From: Bradyrhizobium huanghuaihaiense
GTDB lineage: Bacteria > Pseudomonadota > Alphaproteobacteria > Rhizobiales > Xanthobacteraceae
Assembly: GCF_007830635.1 (NCBI RefSeq)
Contig: NZ_VLLA01000009.1
Coordinates: 210,665-274,664, forward strand
Length of the DNA: 64,000 nucleotides
Reading direction: 5' to 3'
Below are positions 1 to 9,040 of the stretch, piece by piece (within the stretch, counting starts at the first letter, position 1; every line of letters starts with the position of its first letter). Made by a program: the position numbers and the translations under genes. Under the pieces are notes generated by a model that worked only from the letters and a program-made list of their open reading frames with translations, was not told the origin of the DNA and ran no database searches.

Positions 1-22
1 GTTCGGGCCGCTTCCAATTTGC

Positions 23-36
23 TTGATTTGAATCAA
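23..36. promoter_or_regulatory. FixK/FNR-type operator, box 1
   Basis: The site reads TTGAT-TTGA-ATCAA, a perfect match to the FNR/FixK consensus TTGAT-N4-ATCAA. It lies 65 nt upstream of the ATG at 102, a spacing compatible with a class II activated promoter. It would drive the hypothetical gene and ppk2. Function is inferred from sequence only. Confidence 0.8.
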
Positions 37-101
37 GAGAACGCCCGTTGCCGGACATAGCGTCCCAGGAACAGAATACACAATCCAGGGGAGCCGCCGC
101 C

Positions 102-557
102 ATGCCCGGCCTCGACGAACTCATTCCCAGTGCCACACAGATCCGCAAAGAGGCCGCGCTCAAGGAGGCCGAGAAGGCGGAAGAATATGTCCGTCTCGCC
201 GCGGCCGCCGAAGCCGAGAAGCGCGCCCTGATCGAGCGACTGAGCAAACCTTCCGGCAAGACCGAGGAGGAGAAGATCAAGCTCGCCTCGACGATCATCC
301 AGCGTGCGGTGCGAAACGGAATGTCCGAGGTCATGGTCTATCGCTTCCCCAACACGCTCTGCACCGACAAGGGACGCGCCATCAACCAGATGGAAAAGGG
401 CTGGGAGAATACGCTGACCGGCATCCCCAAGGAGATCTTTCAGCTCTGGACCGACTATCTGAAGCCGCGCGGCTATCGCATCGCCTATCAGATCATCGAA
501 TTTCCTGGCGGCGTGCCCGGCGACATCGGCGTGACCATTTCATGGGGCGACGAGTAG
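102..557 (+). CDS. conserved hypothetical protein, first gene of a FixK-box operon
   Basis: The protein has 151 residues and I do not recognise its family. The first half is charged and alanine-rich and probably helical or coiled-coil (many Glu, Lys and Ala up to about residue 55). The second half looks like a small globular domain rich in aromatic residues, with no signal peptide or membrane segment. I chose ATG 102 over the upstream TTG at 48 because AGGGGAG lies about 8 nt before it and the upstream start would crowd the FixK box. The gap to ppk2 is 24 nt, so the two are probably co-transcribed under low oxygen. The function is unknown. Confidence 0.7.
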   Translation: MPGLDELIPSATQIRKEAALKEAEKAEEYVRLAAAAEAEKRALIERLSKPSGKTEEEKIKLASTIIQRAVRNGMSEVMVYRFPNTLCTDKGRAINQMEKGWENTLTGIPKEIFQLWTDYLKPRGYRIAYQIIEFPGGVPGDIGVTISWGDE

Positions 558-581
558 CGCCGTAGCAGCGGAAGGACGGGC

Positions 582-1382
582 ATGGCCAAGGACGATTCTG
601 CCGGGCGAATGAAGCGGAAGGACTACGAAAAGGAGCTCGAAAAGCTCCAGGTCGAGCTATGCCATCTCCAGGACTGGGTCAGAGCCCAGAAACTGAAGGT
701 GATCATCATCTTCGAGGGGCGCGATGCCGCCGGCAAGGGCGGCACCATCAAGGCCTTGACCGAAAAGGTGAGCCCGCGCGTCTTCCGTGTCTGCGCCCTG
801 CCCGCACCCTCGGACCGGCAGAAATCCCAACTGTTCCTGCAGCGCTATATCGAGCAATTCCCGGCTGGCGGCGAAATCGTGATCTTCGACCGCAGCTGGT
901 ACAACCGCGCCGGCGTCGAATATGTGATGGGCTTCTGCTCGCCGGCCGACCACAAGCGCTTCCTGGAATTGTGCCCGCTGGTCGAGAAATTCGCCGTCGA
1001 CGCCGGCATCATCCTGATCAAGCTCTGGCTCGAGGTCGGGATGGAGGAGCAGGAACGCCGCTTCACGGCGCGCATCGAGGACCCGCTGCGGCAGTGGAAG
1101 CTGAGCCCGATGGACACCGAGTCGTTCGGGCGCTGGTACGATTACTCGCGCGCGCGGGACATGATGTTCGAGGCGACCGACACCAAACATGCGCCATGGC
1201 GGCTGATCCGCTCCGACGACAAGCGGCGCGCGCGGCTCAACGTCATCTCGCACATCCTGGGAACCATCCCTTACAAGAAGGTCAAGCGGGACAAGGTCAA
1301 GCTGCCGCCGCGATCGAACAAGGGACGCTACAACGACCAGGCCAGCCTGCGCGGACTGAAGTTCGTCGAGGAACGGTACTGA
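582..1382 (+). CDS. ppk2: polyphosphate kinase 2 family protein (PPK2, class I-like)
   Basis: This 266-residue single-domain PPK2 would transfer phosphate between polyphosphate and nucleoside diphosphates in the cytoplasm. Walker A is GRDAAGKGGT at residues 46-55, and the Walker B-like FDRSWYNRAG starts near residue 102 with the family's Asp-Arg pair. The length fits one-domain class I enzymes. Whether it prefers ADP or GDP, or runs toward NTP synthesis, cannot be read from the sequence. A GGAAGG ribosome site precedes ATG 582. It follows the hypothetical gene in a predicted FixK operon, which suggests nucleotide supply from polyphosphate when respiration is limited (inference). A strong hairpin follows the stop codon. 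Confidence 0.93.
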   Translation: MAKDDSAGRMKRKDYEKELEKLQVELCHLQDWVRAQKLKVIIIFEGRDAAGKGGTIKALTEKVSPRVFRVCALPAPSDRQKSQLFLQRYIEQFPAGGEIVIFDRSWYNRAGVEYVMGFCSPADHKRFLELCPLVEKFAVDAGIILIKLWLEVGMEEQERRFTARIEDPLRQWKLSPMDTESFGRWYDYSRARDMMFEATDTKHAPWRLIRSDDKRRARLNVISHILGTIPYKKVKRDKVKLPPRSNKGRYNDQASLRGLKFVEERY

Positions 1383-1403
1383 ACCGCGCGATATTGAAAA
1401 GCG

Positions 1404-1431
1404 AAACGGGCTGCGGTGACGCAGCCCGTTT
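1404..1431. terminator. bidirectional hairpin terminator between ppk2 and the secreted protein gene
   Basis: Two perfect 12-bp arms (AAACGGGCTGCG and its complement) flank a GTGA tetraloop. The arms begin with AAA and end with TTT, so the hairpin can work in both directions. It sits between two convergent genes. Confidence 0.85.
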
Positions 1432-1452
1432 GCCGTGAGGCCCTTGTCGGGC

Positions 1453-1887
1453 CTATTTCAGCCGGATCGTCACGCCGCCGACCGCGGCCGACACTTCTGC
1501 GCCGACCCTGGGACCGGTGAGCTGTAGGATCACGCCATTGCCGTTCTGCAACTGCACGGCACCGGCGCCAGCTGCGACCGCACCGCCGGCTCCGCCCACC
1601 GCATAGGACCCTTCGATCGACGCGGGCCCCTTCAGATTGATGGCCTTGCCCACGAACTTGCTGGTCGATGCGCCGATGGTGAAGCCGACACTCATGCCTG
1701 ATACGGTGAAGGGATATTTCTTGCCCCTCAGAAGCAGCACGCCCTCCCCGCCGCCGACGCCGATGACGAACCCGCCCTTCGTGAAGACGACCGCAACGTC
1801 GCCGGTCTCGGCACGCGACGGCGTGCTGAAACCGGCAATGGCTGCGAGCGAGGCGACAAGGACGGCGCCGATGGTGAACTTTCTCAT
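1453..1887 (-). CDS. exported glycine-rich protein of unknown function
   Basis: This is a 144-residue protein with a Sec signal peptide (residues 1 to about 26, ending near PSRAE). The mature part is rich in Gly, Val and Ala with alternating hydrophobic residues and repeated GG or GVGGG patches, suggesting a beta-rich periplasmic or outer-membrane protein. The pattern faintly recalls DUF1134/EipA or YSC84-type proteins, but I would not assign it. It starts 16 nt after the AspT-type exchanger stop and is the last gene of the decarboxylase-exchanger operon, so it is probably expressed with them. Confidence 0.75.
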   Translation of the reverse strand: MRKFTIGAVLVASLAAIAGFSTPSRAETGDVAVVFTKGGFVIGVGGGEGVLLLRGKKYPFTVSGMSVGFTIGASTSKFVGKAINLKGPASIEGSYAVGGAGGAVAAGAGAVQLQNGNGVILQLTGPRVGAEVSAAVGGVTIRLK

Positions 1888-1902
1888 GACGTTTTCTTCC
1901 CC

Positions 1903-3603
1903 CTATTGAGCCAGGATCATGGCGAAGTAGCCAAACACGGTGAGCAGGATGCCCGAGACGGCATAGCCGACCGGGAATCCGATCCAGGGCACCGAGCTCT
2001 GGATTTCGACGGCCGCCTCGCGGCACGGACCGGAATGCGAGCGCGCGCCGGCGACGCCGCCCATCAGCACCGCCGGATTGATCTTGAAGACGTGGTAGCC
2101 GATCGCCCAGACGATGAAGGGCGGGATCGTGCAGGCGATGAAGCCGGCGATGAATATCTTCAAGGCAACCGCGCCGGTGAGCTGCGCCAGCAGTCCCGCG
2201 CCGGCATTGATGCCGACGATGGCCACGAACACGACGAGGCCGAGATCCTCCAGCACATTCCGCGCCGCATTCGGCGTGTTGCCGAAGAAGCGCAGGCGCG
2301 ACACGACCGAGGACACGATCACGCCCGACAGCAGGAGGCCACCGGCGTTGCCGAGCCCGATCTTGGCGCCGAACGCCGGGAATTCGATCATGCCGATCAG
2401 GAAGCCGACGATCATGCCGACCGCCAGCGTCAGCAGATCGGTCGAGGTGTTGGCCCGCGCAATGCGACCCCACATCTCGCCGAGCTCGTTGACGGCGGAC
2501 TTGAGGCCAACCACCGAGACGATGTCCATCCGCTCCAGCTTGGTCTTGAGACCGGCCGGAATCTGCACGCCGCCGCGCTCGACCTTGGTGACCTGCAGCT
2601 GGCCGGCGATCGCGGTATCGCGGAAGGACTCGAAAGTGCGCCCCACCATCTCCTTGTTGGTGATGAGGATCTCCGCCTGGTCCATGGGAATGCCGAGTGT
2701 CTTGGCATCGGCGACCTCCGGACCGATCAGGCCCATCTTCTCGGTGAGATGCTCGGTCGAGCCGCCGAGCGCGACGATGTCGCCCTTCTGCAGCACGAGT
2801 TCGGGATCGGCCCCTTGCGGCTCGCCGTTCCGTCCCACATTGACGATGCGGTATTCCGGATTGACCGCGCGGAATTTCGCGATGCTCATGCCGACCGTCG
2901 CCGGATTTTCCAGCCGGTAGGCGCGCAGGCCGAACTGGCGAAAGCCGGTCAGGCCGCCGCCCTCGAGATCCTTGACGCCGAATTCCGTCTCATACTGCTT
3001 GGCGGCGGCCTTGGCATCGACGCCCCACCACCGCGGCAGATATTTGCAGATCAGGATGATGCCGACGGTGCCCCAGATATAGGTGATGCCGTAGGACAGC
3101 GCGATCATGCCCGAGGCTTCCTCGGGCTTCATGCCTTCAGGCAGCTTGACGACGCCGGAGGTGATGGCCTGCTCGGCCGAACCGATCGCCGCCGACATGG
3201 TCTGCGACCCCGCGAGCATGCCGCCGGCCGCACCGGGCGGCAGCGAGAACATCTTGGCGCCGATCACGACAAGTGCGAGGCCAATGACGCTCGACACCAC
3301 GGCCAGGAGACAGAATTTGAGGCCGTCGCCCCTCAGGCTGTTGATGAAGGACGGTCCGACCCGCAGGCCCACGCCGTACATGAAGAGATAGTAGAACAGG
3401 CTCTTGGCAAAATTGTTCAGCTCGAGCTTCACGCCGTAGGTGGAGGCCCACACCGACAGACCCGCGCCGACCACGATGGCGCCGGCGACCATGCCGAGGC
3501 CATAGCCCTTGATGCTGGCCCGCCCGATATAGACGGCGAGACCGACGACGAAGAACAGCAGCAGATACGGGTTCTGCTGCAGGAACGCGAAGAACGCCTG
3601 CAT
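1903..3603 (-). CDS. AspT/AAE-family amino acid exchanger (transporter 1)
   Basis: This inner-membrane protein has 566 residues. Two blocks of hydrophobic segments (about residues 1-190 and 385-566) flank a cytoplasmic region with two TrkA-C/RCK_C-like domains (about 205-370). That is the layout of the aspartate:alanine exchanger family, including E. coli YidE and YbjL. The known AspT swaps an amino acid for its decarboxylation product, which makes a proton-motive cycle with a decarboxylase. Here the gene lies 18 nt behind an Orn/Lys/Arg-type decarboxylase, so an amino acid/amine exchange is a natural hypothesis, though the substrate is not shown. ATG 3603 is used; a weak upstream start at 3618 would reach back into the decarboxylase terminus. 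Confidence 0.88.
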   Translation of the reverse strand: MQAFFAFLQQNPYLLLFFVVGLAVYIGRASIKGYGLGMVAGAIVVGAGLSVWASTYGVKLELNNFAKSLFYYLFMYGVGLRVGPSFINSLRGDGLKFCLLAVVSSVIGLALVVIGAKMFSLPPGAAGGMLAGSQTMSAAIGSAEQAITSGVVKLPEGMKPEEASGMIALSYGITYIWGTVGIILICKYLPRWWGVDAKAAAKQYETEFGVKDLEGGGLTGFRQFGLRAYRLENPATVGMSIAKFRAVNPEYRIVNVGRNGEPQGADPELVLQKGDIVALGGSTEHLTEKMGLIGPEVADAKTLGIPMDQAEILITNKEMVGRTFESFRDTAIAGQLQVTKVERGGVQIPAGLKTKLERMDIVSVVGLKSAVNELGEMWGRIARANTSTDLLTLAVGMIVGFLIGMIEFPAFGAKIGLGNAGGLLLSGVIVSSVVSRLRFFGNTPNAARNVLEDLGLVVFVAIVGINAGAGLLAQLTGAVALKIFIAGFIACTIPPFIVWAIGYHVFKINPAVLMGGVAGARSHSGPCREAAVEIQSSVPWIGFPVGYAVSGILLTVFGYFAMILAQ

Positions 3604-3621
3604 GTTGGTCCCCTCCAAGCC

Positions 3622-6375
3622 TTATGACGCGGCCTTCAGCTTCGGCTGAGCACCGGGCTTCGGCCGGCCGAGTTTCGCCAGGGCCTCCGCGCGCACGAGC
3701 TTCAATCCCTCCTTGGCGTCGTAGCCATGGATCTCCTTCACATCGAGCTTGCGCATGAAGTCGATGGTTTCCTGGGTGATGACCTGGCCGGGCACCATGA
3801 TCGGGAAGCCCGGCGGATACGGGATCACGAAATTGGCCGAGACCAGCTCCGGTCCGGCCTTCAGACGCCGGTCGATCTCGGGATCGTTGAGGCGGATGTG
3901 CTCACAGCCGGCGACGTCATAGGCGGCGTAGAAGCCGCTGCGGATGTCGCCTTCGTTGGTCTTGGCGCCGGCATCGCCGCGGAAGCTCGGGTGGAAATGC
4001 GAGAAGTTCGGCAGATCGGGCACGTCCTTCATCAGGCTCGTCACCCGCGCCTCGAAGGTCTTCCTGGCATTGGCTCCGCCCTGGGCAAGGCCGCGGTCGA
4101 GCTCGCCCGCGATCTCGGCGAGCACGCGGATCAGATGCGCAACGTCGCTGCGGGTGTTGTTGATGTTGGACTGGACCAGCACCGAATTGCGCGAGGTCTT
4201 GTTGACCTGGATGTTGTACTCGTTGGCCAAAATGCTCTTGAACTGCGTGCCGTCAAAGCCGGCCATGCCGCACACCAGCGTCATGCGGGTCGGGTCGAGG
4301 CAGAACTCGTCCTCGTCCAGGCTCTTGAGTGTGTTGGCCCAGTTGACGCCGGCGGCGAGGAAGTCGGTGAAGCCGCTCTGGCGATATTGCGCCGGCACCA
4401 TGGCGTCGGCGCCGAGGATGCGGAAATATTTCGAGATCAGCGGATTGTTGTTGACCGCCTGGCGAATGGCGAATGCGATCTCGATCGCATTGGCGACGAG
4501 GCCATATCCCTCCAGCTCCATCTGCCGCCGCGAGATATCGAGGCTGGCGATGAGCTGCTGGTTCGGACTGGTCGAGGCATGAGTAAACACCGCCTCCTTG
4601 AATTGCTGCTCGACCGTGTGGAATTCGACGTCCTTGACCGAAAGCATCGAGCCCTGGCGGATCGCCGACATCGACTTGTGGGTCGAGTTGGTCTGGTAGA
4701 CGCGCAAGCGAATCTGTCTGGGATCAGGGATCAGCCGGGTCTTGAGCAGCAGCTCTTCCGACGGGTTCTTGCCGAGTTCGGCCTGCTGCTTCTCATAGGC
4801 CGCGACCGACTTGGGATCGCGCATCCACGCCTCGATCTCGTTGGCGGCGCCAAGGCCGGTGCGGCGGCGCAGGAACGGCGAGAAACGCGCGAAGCCGAAC
4901 CAGGCTTCGTCCCACAGGAAGATCAGGTCGGGCTTGATGGCGAGGCATTCCTCCATCACCCGGCGTGTGTTGTAGATGTGGCCGTCGAAGGTGCAGTTGG
5001 TCAGGTCGATCAACTTGACGCGGTCGAGCCGGCCGTCGGCCTTGGCGTTCAAAAGCGCCTGCTTGATCGTCTTCAGCGGCACGGCGCCATACATCGAATA
5101 TTCCGTCATCGGGAAGGCTTCGACGTAGAGCGGCTGGGCACCGGCGAGCACCATTCCGTAGTGGTGCGACTTGTGACAGTTGCGGTCGACGATCGCGATG
5201 TCGCCGGGTGCGAGCAGCGCCTGAACCGCCATCTTGTTCGATGTCGACGTGCCGTTGGTGACGAAGAAGACGCGATCGGCGCCGAGCGCCCTCGCCGCCT
5301 TCTCCTGCGCCTTCTTGATGTTGCCGGTCGGCTCCAGCATGCTGTCGAGGCCGCCGGTGGTGGCGCTGCTCTCGGCCAGGAACAGGTTCGGGCCATAGAA
5401 CTCGCCCATGTCGCGGATCCAGTCGGACTTGAAGATCGACTTGCCGCGGGCGATCGGCAGCGCGTGGAACGTGCCGATCGGACGCTGGGCGTATTTCTTG
5501 AGATTGTCGAAGAACGGCGTGTCGTAGCGATCCTGGATACCTTCGAGGATCGACAGATGCAGCTCCAGCAGCTCCTCGACCGAATAGAAGATGCGGCGGA
5601 CGACGTTGGCCTCGGGATTGCCGGCGAGCTCCTCCACGTCGCGGTTCGAGATCATGTAAAGGTCGAGCTCGGGCCTGACCCGCTTGATGATCTGTGCGAG
5701 CCGCAGGGCTGACGCGTCGGTCTCGTCGCTGAGGCCGGCCGCGGCCATGATCGAGCGGAGCACCGGCGCATTGTGCCGCGAACGCAGACCAAAGCCCTCG
5801 TTGATGACGACGGCGCCGATGTTCGGATTGAGTAACGTCGCGCAGAAGGCATCCTCCAGGCTGCCGACGATGACGGACTCATAAATGAACGCATCGACCG
5901 GCCGCCGCAGCTTGCGCCATTCCGCGGCCAGTGCCGGCCATTGGCTGGATGATACGCCGGTGACGATCAGGGTCTCGAAATAGGGCCGGCGCGCCGCATG
6001 TACGCCGAAGCTCGGCGGTGCCAGCTCGGGCGCATCGCCATTGCCGTCGTCCTTTGCGCTCCAGTCGCTCGCATGCTGACGGAAGGATCGCGTCGCCAGC
6101 GCCTGGGCAATTCTCGTCGCGAGGGCGAACGATGTCGCACCGTCCCCGGCGACTGCTGCTTCCCGCAACGCCTCCATCAGTTGCGGACCGGGATAACCGT
6201 GATACTCCTCCGTGACCGAAAGCTCGGCCAACGCCGTGTCATAGGCGGCGCGATTGCCGACGCGAGCCCAGACTTTCGCAGCCTCCACCAGGTCACGCCA
6301 ATCGTCTGCGCGGGCGCCGGGGCCCGAGAAGAACTTGTCGATGCGCTTCTGTGCGGGGGTGGTGTCCTTGGACAT
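3622..6375 (-). CDS. Orn/Lys/Arg decarboxylase family protein (PLP fold I)
   Basis: The 917-residue cytoplasmic enzyme would remove the alpha-carboxyl group of ornithine, lysine or arginine to give a polyamine or agmatine. The PLP lysine lies in STHKSMSA at about residue 567, preceded by the WDEAW motif that holds the cofactor. An N-terminal wing/response-regulator-like region precedes the catalytic fold. It is longer than the roughly 715-755 residues of E. coli inducible enzymes, mainly through about 100 extra N-terminal residues. ATG 6375 has a GGGAGAG ribosome site. Upstream in-frame sequence continues through the FixK box and is rejected as coding. The exact substrate cannot be fixed from the sequence; pairing with an exchanger suggests acid resistance or energy generation. 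Confidence 0.9.
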   Translation of the reverse strand: MSKDTTPAQKRIDKFFSGPGARADDWRDLVEAAKVWARVGNRAAYDTALAELSVTEEYHGYPGPQLMEALREAAVAGDGATSFALATRIAQALATRSFRQHASDWSAKDDGNGDAPELAPPSFGVHAARRPYFETLIVTGVSSSQWPALAAEWRKLRRPVDAFIYESVIVGSLEDAFCATLLNPNIGAVVINEGFGLRSRHNAPVLRSIMAAAGLSDETDASALRLAQIIKRVRPELDLYMISNRDVEELAGNPEANVVRRIFYSVEELLELHLSILEGIQDRYDTPFFDNLKKYAQRPIGTFHALPIARGKSIFKSDWIRDMGEFYGPNLFLAESSATTGGLDSMLEPTGNIKKAQEKAARALGADRVFFVTNGTSTSNKMAVQALLAPGDIAIVDRNCHKSHHYGMVLAGAQPLYVEAFPMTEYSMYGAVPLKTIKQALLNAKADGRLDRVKLIDLTNCTFDGHIYNTRRVMEECLAIKPDLIFLWDEAWFGFARFSPFLRRRTGLGAANEIEAWMRDPKSVAAYEKQQAELGKNPSEELLLKTRLIPDPRQIRLRVYQTNSTHKSMSAIRQGSMLSVKDVEFHTVEQQFKEAVFTHASTSPNQQLIASLDISRRQMELEGYGLVANAIEIAFAIRQAVNNNPLISKYFRILGADAMVPAQYRQSGFTDFLAAGVNWANTLKSLDEDEFCLDPTRMTLVCGMAGFDGTQFKSILANEYNIQVNKTSRNSVLVQSNINNTRSDVAHLIRVLAEIAGELDRGLAQGGANARKTFEARVTSLMKDVPDLPNFSHFHPSFRGDAGAKTNEGDIRSGFYAAYDVAGCEHIRLNDPEIDRRLKAGPELVSANFVIPYPPGFPIMVPGQVITQETIDFMRKLDVKEIHGYDAKEGLKLVRAEALAKLGRPKPGAQPKLKAAS

Positions 6376-6448
6376 GTCTCTCTCCCGATCGGTGCGGGCC
6401 ATTGGGCGAAGGTGATGGCGGACAGTGAGTGCGGCGCGGGGGGCTCCA

Positions 6449-6462
6449 TTGATCCAAGTCAA
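6449..6462. promoter_or_regulatory. FixK/FNR-type operator, box 2
   Basis: The site reads TTGAT-CCAA-GTCAA, one base from a perfect consensus palindrome. It lies 73 nt upstream of the decarboxylase ATG at 6375 and between that gene and the SulP stop. It predicts oxygen-limited expression of decarboxylase, exchanger and secreted protein. Confidence 0.75.
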
Positions 6463-6523
6463 CGGTCGCGCGTTATGATGGGACGAGCCGGATCCGACGC
6501 TCTTTGCAACGCAGCACGTCGTG

Positions 6524-8227
6524 TCAGGCGGTGCGTTGCGCCGTTCCGGCGCGATCCTCGCCGAGGACGCTGTCGAGCGAGCGCAGCCACTGGCTGCTGT
6601 CGGTCCTTTCCGCCAATCCCTCGGCGCGCAGGAGATCGCGCAATTGCGCGTGCGCGCCCACGATGCAGAAGGAGATCCGGCGCGCGGCAAGCTCATCGCT
6701 CAGATCGCGCAGCATGCGCGCGCCGGCGAGATCGATATAGGGCGATGCCGAAAGGTCGCAGGCGACCAGTCTGATGCCGGCGGAGCCCCGCAGCGCGACC
6801 AGCGCAGCATCGAGGATCGTCTCGGCATTGATGTAAAGCAGCGAGGCTTCGGGTCGGAACGCGATGACGCCGACAAGCGGCTCGACGTCCTCATGCCTGG
6901 CGCTGTCGGAATAGCGGCCGCTGCCCGGCAGCCGGCCGAGAAACGCCACGTTCGGCCGCGAGGCACGGGCCAGGAGCAGGAAGATCGAGGCAATCGATGC
7001 CAAGAGGACGCCCTGGAGAATGCCGAGCAGCAGCACCGAGACCAGCGCGATGGACGCGGCAAGGAAGTCGATCCGGCTGACCTGCCACATTCGCACGAGT
7101 GCGCCGATATCCACGAGCTTGTAGACCGCGGCAAAGACGATGGCTGCGAGCACCGCCTTGGGCAAATTGGTCAATAGTCCTGTAAAGAACAGCAGGCAGA
7201 GCCCAAGGGTCACCGAGCAGATCACCAGCGCCAGCGGCGTTCGCGCGCCGGCGCTGTCGTTGACGGCGGATTGCGACAGGCCGCCGGCGACGGGATAGCC
7301 GTGGCCGAAGGCCGCAGCCAGGTTCGCCGCGCCCAGCCCCAGAAATTCCTGGCGCACGTCGAGCGCATAGCCGTGCTTGGCGGCAAAGCTGCGCGCGGCG
7401 GAGACACCTTCGATATAGGCCAGCAGCACGCAGCCGGCGGCGAGCGGAAACAGATCGTCGAACTCCAGCAGGCCGAAGGTCGGCATCCCCACCGCCGGCA
7501 GCCCCTCCGGTATCTTCCCGGTAACGGGCACACCCATCGCTGCAAAGCCGAAGATCGTCGCGACCAGGATCGCCAGCGCGACGACGGTGATGCCGACCGG
7601 CTTGCCCGGCAGCCGCCGTTCCCCGAGCAGCAGGAGCAGCAGCGCGACCACGCCGATCGCCAGCACCATCGGATGGATCTGGCCGAGCTGTCCGATCAGC
7701 TTGATGGCCCGGTCGAAGAAATTGTGACCGCCACCGGCGACGCCGAGGAGGCTCGGCAGCTGGCTCATGATGATGGTGAGCCCTGCCCCGGCCTTGAAGC
7801 CGACCAGGATGCTGTCGCTGACAAGGCGAACCAGCACGCTGAGCTTGAACAGCCAGGCGATGAAGCACAGCACAGCGACCGCGAACGCCGCAAGGCTCGC
7901 GATTTGCGCATAGCGCACGGCGTCGCCGCCGGCGAGCGCGCCGACGGTGCTGGCGATCATCAGCGAGATCGCCGAGGTCGGGCCGATCGCAAGCTGGCGT
8001 GACGAGCCGAGCAAGGCATAGCCGAGGCCGCCCAGCAGATAGCCGTAGACGCCGACCTGAGGCGGCAGGCCGGCGAGCGCCGCATAGGCCAGGGACACCG
8101 GGATCGCATAAGCAGCGAGCGTGATGCCCGCGACGGCGTCGGAGGGCAGCCATTCACGCTGGTAGGCGGCGAGCCAGCCGGCCGGCGGAAAGAACCGCGT
8201 CCAGTGTGCGTCAGGCGGCGCTTTCAT
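6524..8227 (-). CDS. SulP-family anion transporter with C-terminal STAS domain
   Basis: This 567-residue inner-membrane transporter has about twelve hydrophobic segments in residues 25-420. The N-terminal region carries the SulP signature area (AAYAIPVSLAYAALAGLPP), followed by a cytoplasmic STAS domain over roughly residues 440-550. SulP members carry sulfate, bicarbonate, molybdate or C4-dicarboxylates; this one cannot be assigned by eye. ATG 8227 overlaps the TGA of the preceding DUF1275 gene (TGATG), indicating translational coupling. The pair is predicted to be transcribed from the promoter with the 8971 FixK box. Confidence 0.9.
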   Translation of the reverse strand: MKAPPDAHWTRFFPPAGWLAAYQREWLPSDAVAGITLAAYAIPVSLAYAALAGLPPQVGVYGYLLGGLGYALLGSSRQLAIGPTSAISLMIASTVGALAGGDAVRYAQIASLAAFAVAVLCFIAWLFKLSVLVRLVSDSILVGFKAGAGLTIIMSQLPSLLGVAGGGHNFFDRAIKLIGQLGQIHPMVLAIGVVALLLLLLGERRLPGKPVGITVVALAILVATIFGFAAMGVPVTGKIPEGLPAVGMPTFGLLEFDDLFPLAAGCVLLAYIEGVSAARSFAAKHGYALDVRQEFLGLGAANLAAAFGHGYPVAGGLSQSAVNDSAGARTPLALVICSVTLGLCLLFFTGLLTNLPKAVLAAIVFAAVYKLVDIGALVRMWQVSRIDFLAASIALVSVLLLGILQGVLLASIASIFLLLARASRPNVAFLGRLPGSGRYSDSARHEDVEPLVGVIAFRPEASLLYINAETILDAALVALRGSAGIRLVACDLSASPYIDLAGARMLRDLSDELAARRISFCIVGAHAQLRDLLRAEGLAERTDSSQWLRSLDSVLGEDRAGTAQRTA

Positions 8228-8904
8228 CACATCACCTCACGTGGTGTCGCTTCGCAGCGCAAGAGGACGATCAGCAGCGCGACCACGGGGATGCCGAGCG
8301 CGAGGTCGGGAAAGACCTTGGTGGCGAAGGCGCCGGCAGCCGCGCCGCAGCCGAACACCGCGCACAACGCAAAGAAGATGACCGATTTGCGCAGTGTCCC
8401 GAGCGGCGCCCCTCCGTAGATGACCGCAAAAATGGTTTCGACCGACTGACGCATGTTGCCGGTGATCATCACCGTGCTGCACACGGAGCCCTCGACCTTG
8501 ACGAACATGGCCGCCTGCATCGCCGCGACCACGGAAATGCCGAGTGTGCCGGCCAGATTCGGGAGCCGGTTGTGCAGGATGCCGATCGTGATCAAGAACA
8601 CGATCTCGACGAGGATCGTGAGAGCGCTGGCCCGGTCGCCGGCAGCACGGCGCAGCCAGGCCGCGATCACGATGCCGACGGTGAAGGCCAGGATCGGCGG
8701 TGCGAAGTGAAGTGCCTGCATCCAATCGCCGGCCATCGCGTAGACCCAGAGGAGGATCACATTGGCAGTCTGGGCATTGGCCATCACGCCATGGATGATC
8801 CAGGTATAGGCGTCGATATAGCCGCCGGCGAAAGCGAGCAGCATCACGATTTCGACGGTCTCATCGCGGCGGATCGCGCCGGCTGCGACGTCCAGCGTAC
8901 TCAT
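8227..8904 (-). CDS. DUF1275 (YoaK-like) integral membrane protein
   Basis: This 225-residue membrane protein has about six hydrophobic helices. It carries the family pattern FAGGYIDAYTW near the N-terminus and STVMITGNMRQ in the middle. DUF1275 proteins are widespread inner-membrane proteins without an established function. ATG 8904 is chosen because sequence farther upstream in the same frame is non-hydrophobic, Arg-rich and runs through the FixK box. It is translationally coupled to SulP. Confidence 0.85.
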   Translation of the reverse strand: MSTLDVAAGAIRRDETVEIVMLLAFAGGYIDAYTWIIHGVMANAQTANVILLWVYAMAGDWMQALHFAPPILAFTVGIVIAAWLRRAAGDRASALTILVEIVFLITIGILHNRLPNLAGTLGISVVAAMQAAMFVKVEGSVCSTVMITGNMRQSVETIFAVIYGGAPLGTLRKSVIFFALCAVFGCGAAAGAFATKVFPDLALGIPVVALLIVLLRCEATPREVM

Positions 8905-8970
8905 GTCGGCAATGGCCGCTGTCGCGAACTCTTCATGACGGCATTGGCGGCGGCTTGCCGCCGGCAAGGC

Positions 8971-8984
8971 TTGATCTGGATCAA
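8971..8984. promoter_or_regulatory. FixK/FNR-type operator, box 3, in a divergent promoter region
   Basis: The site reads TTGAT-CTGG-ATCAA, a perfect consensus palindrome. It is 66 nt from the DUF1275 start (leftward) and 56 nt from the second exchanger start (rightward), so one site could serve both directions. Which direction it activates cannot be read from sequence. Confidence 0.8.
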
Positions 8985-9040
8985 GCAACCTTCCCGCGCG
9001 CCCACTCAAATCCGCCGCAATATGCCGGGGAAATGCGACC

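Noticed and set aside
48..101. TTG start at 48 for the first gene
   Set aside because: It lies 11 nt after the FixK box, leaving no room for a promoter, while ATG 102 has AGGGGAG in place.
1906..3627. Long open frame of 573 codons on the plus strand, opposite the exchanger
   Set aside because: It mirrors the exchanger gene; its composition (Asp, His, Arg, Gly-rich) is typical of an antisense shadow in high-GC DNA. The same applies to the long frames opposite valS, the RND pumps and the decarboxylase.
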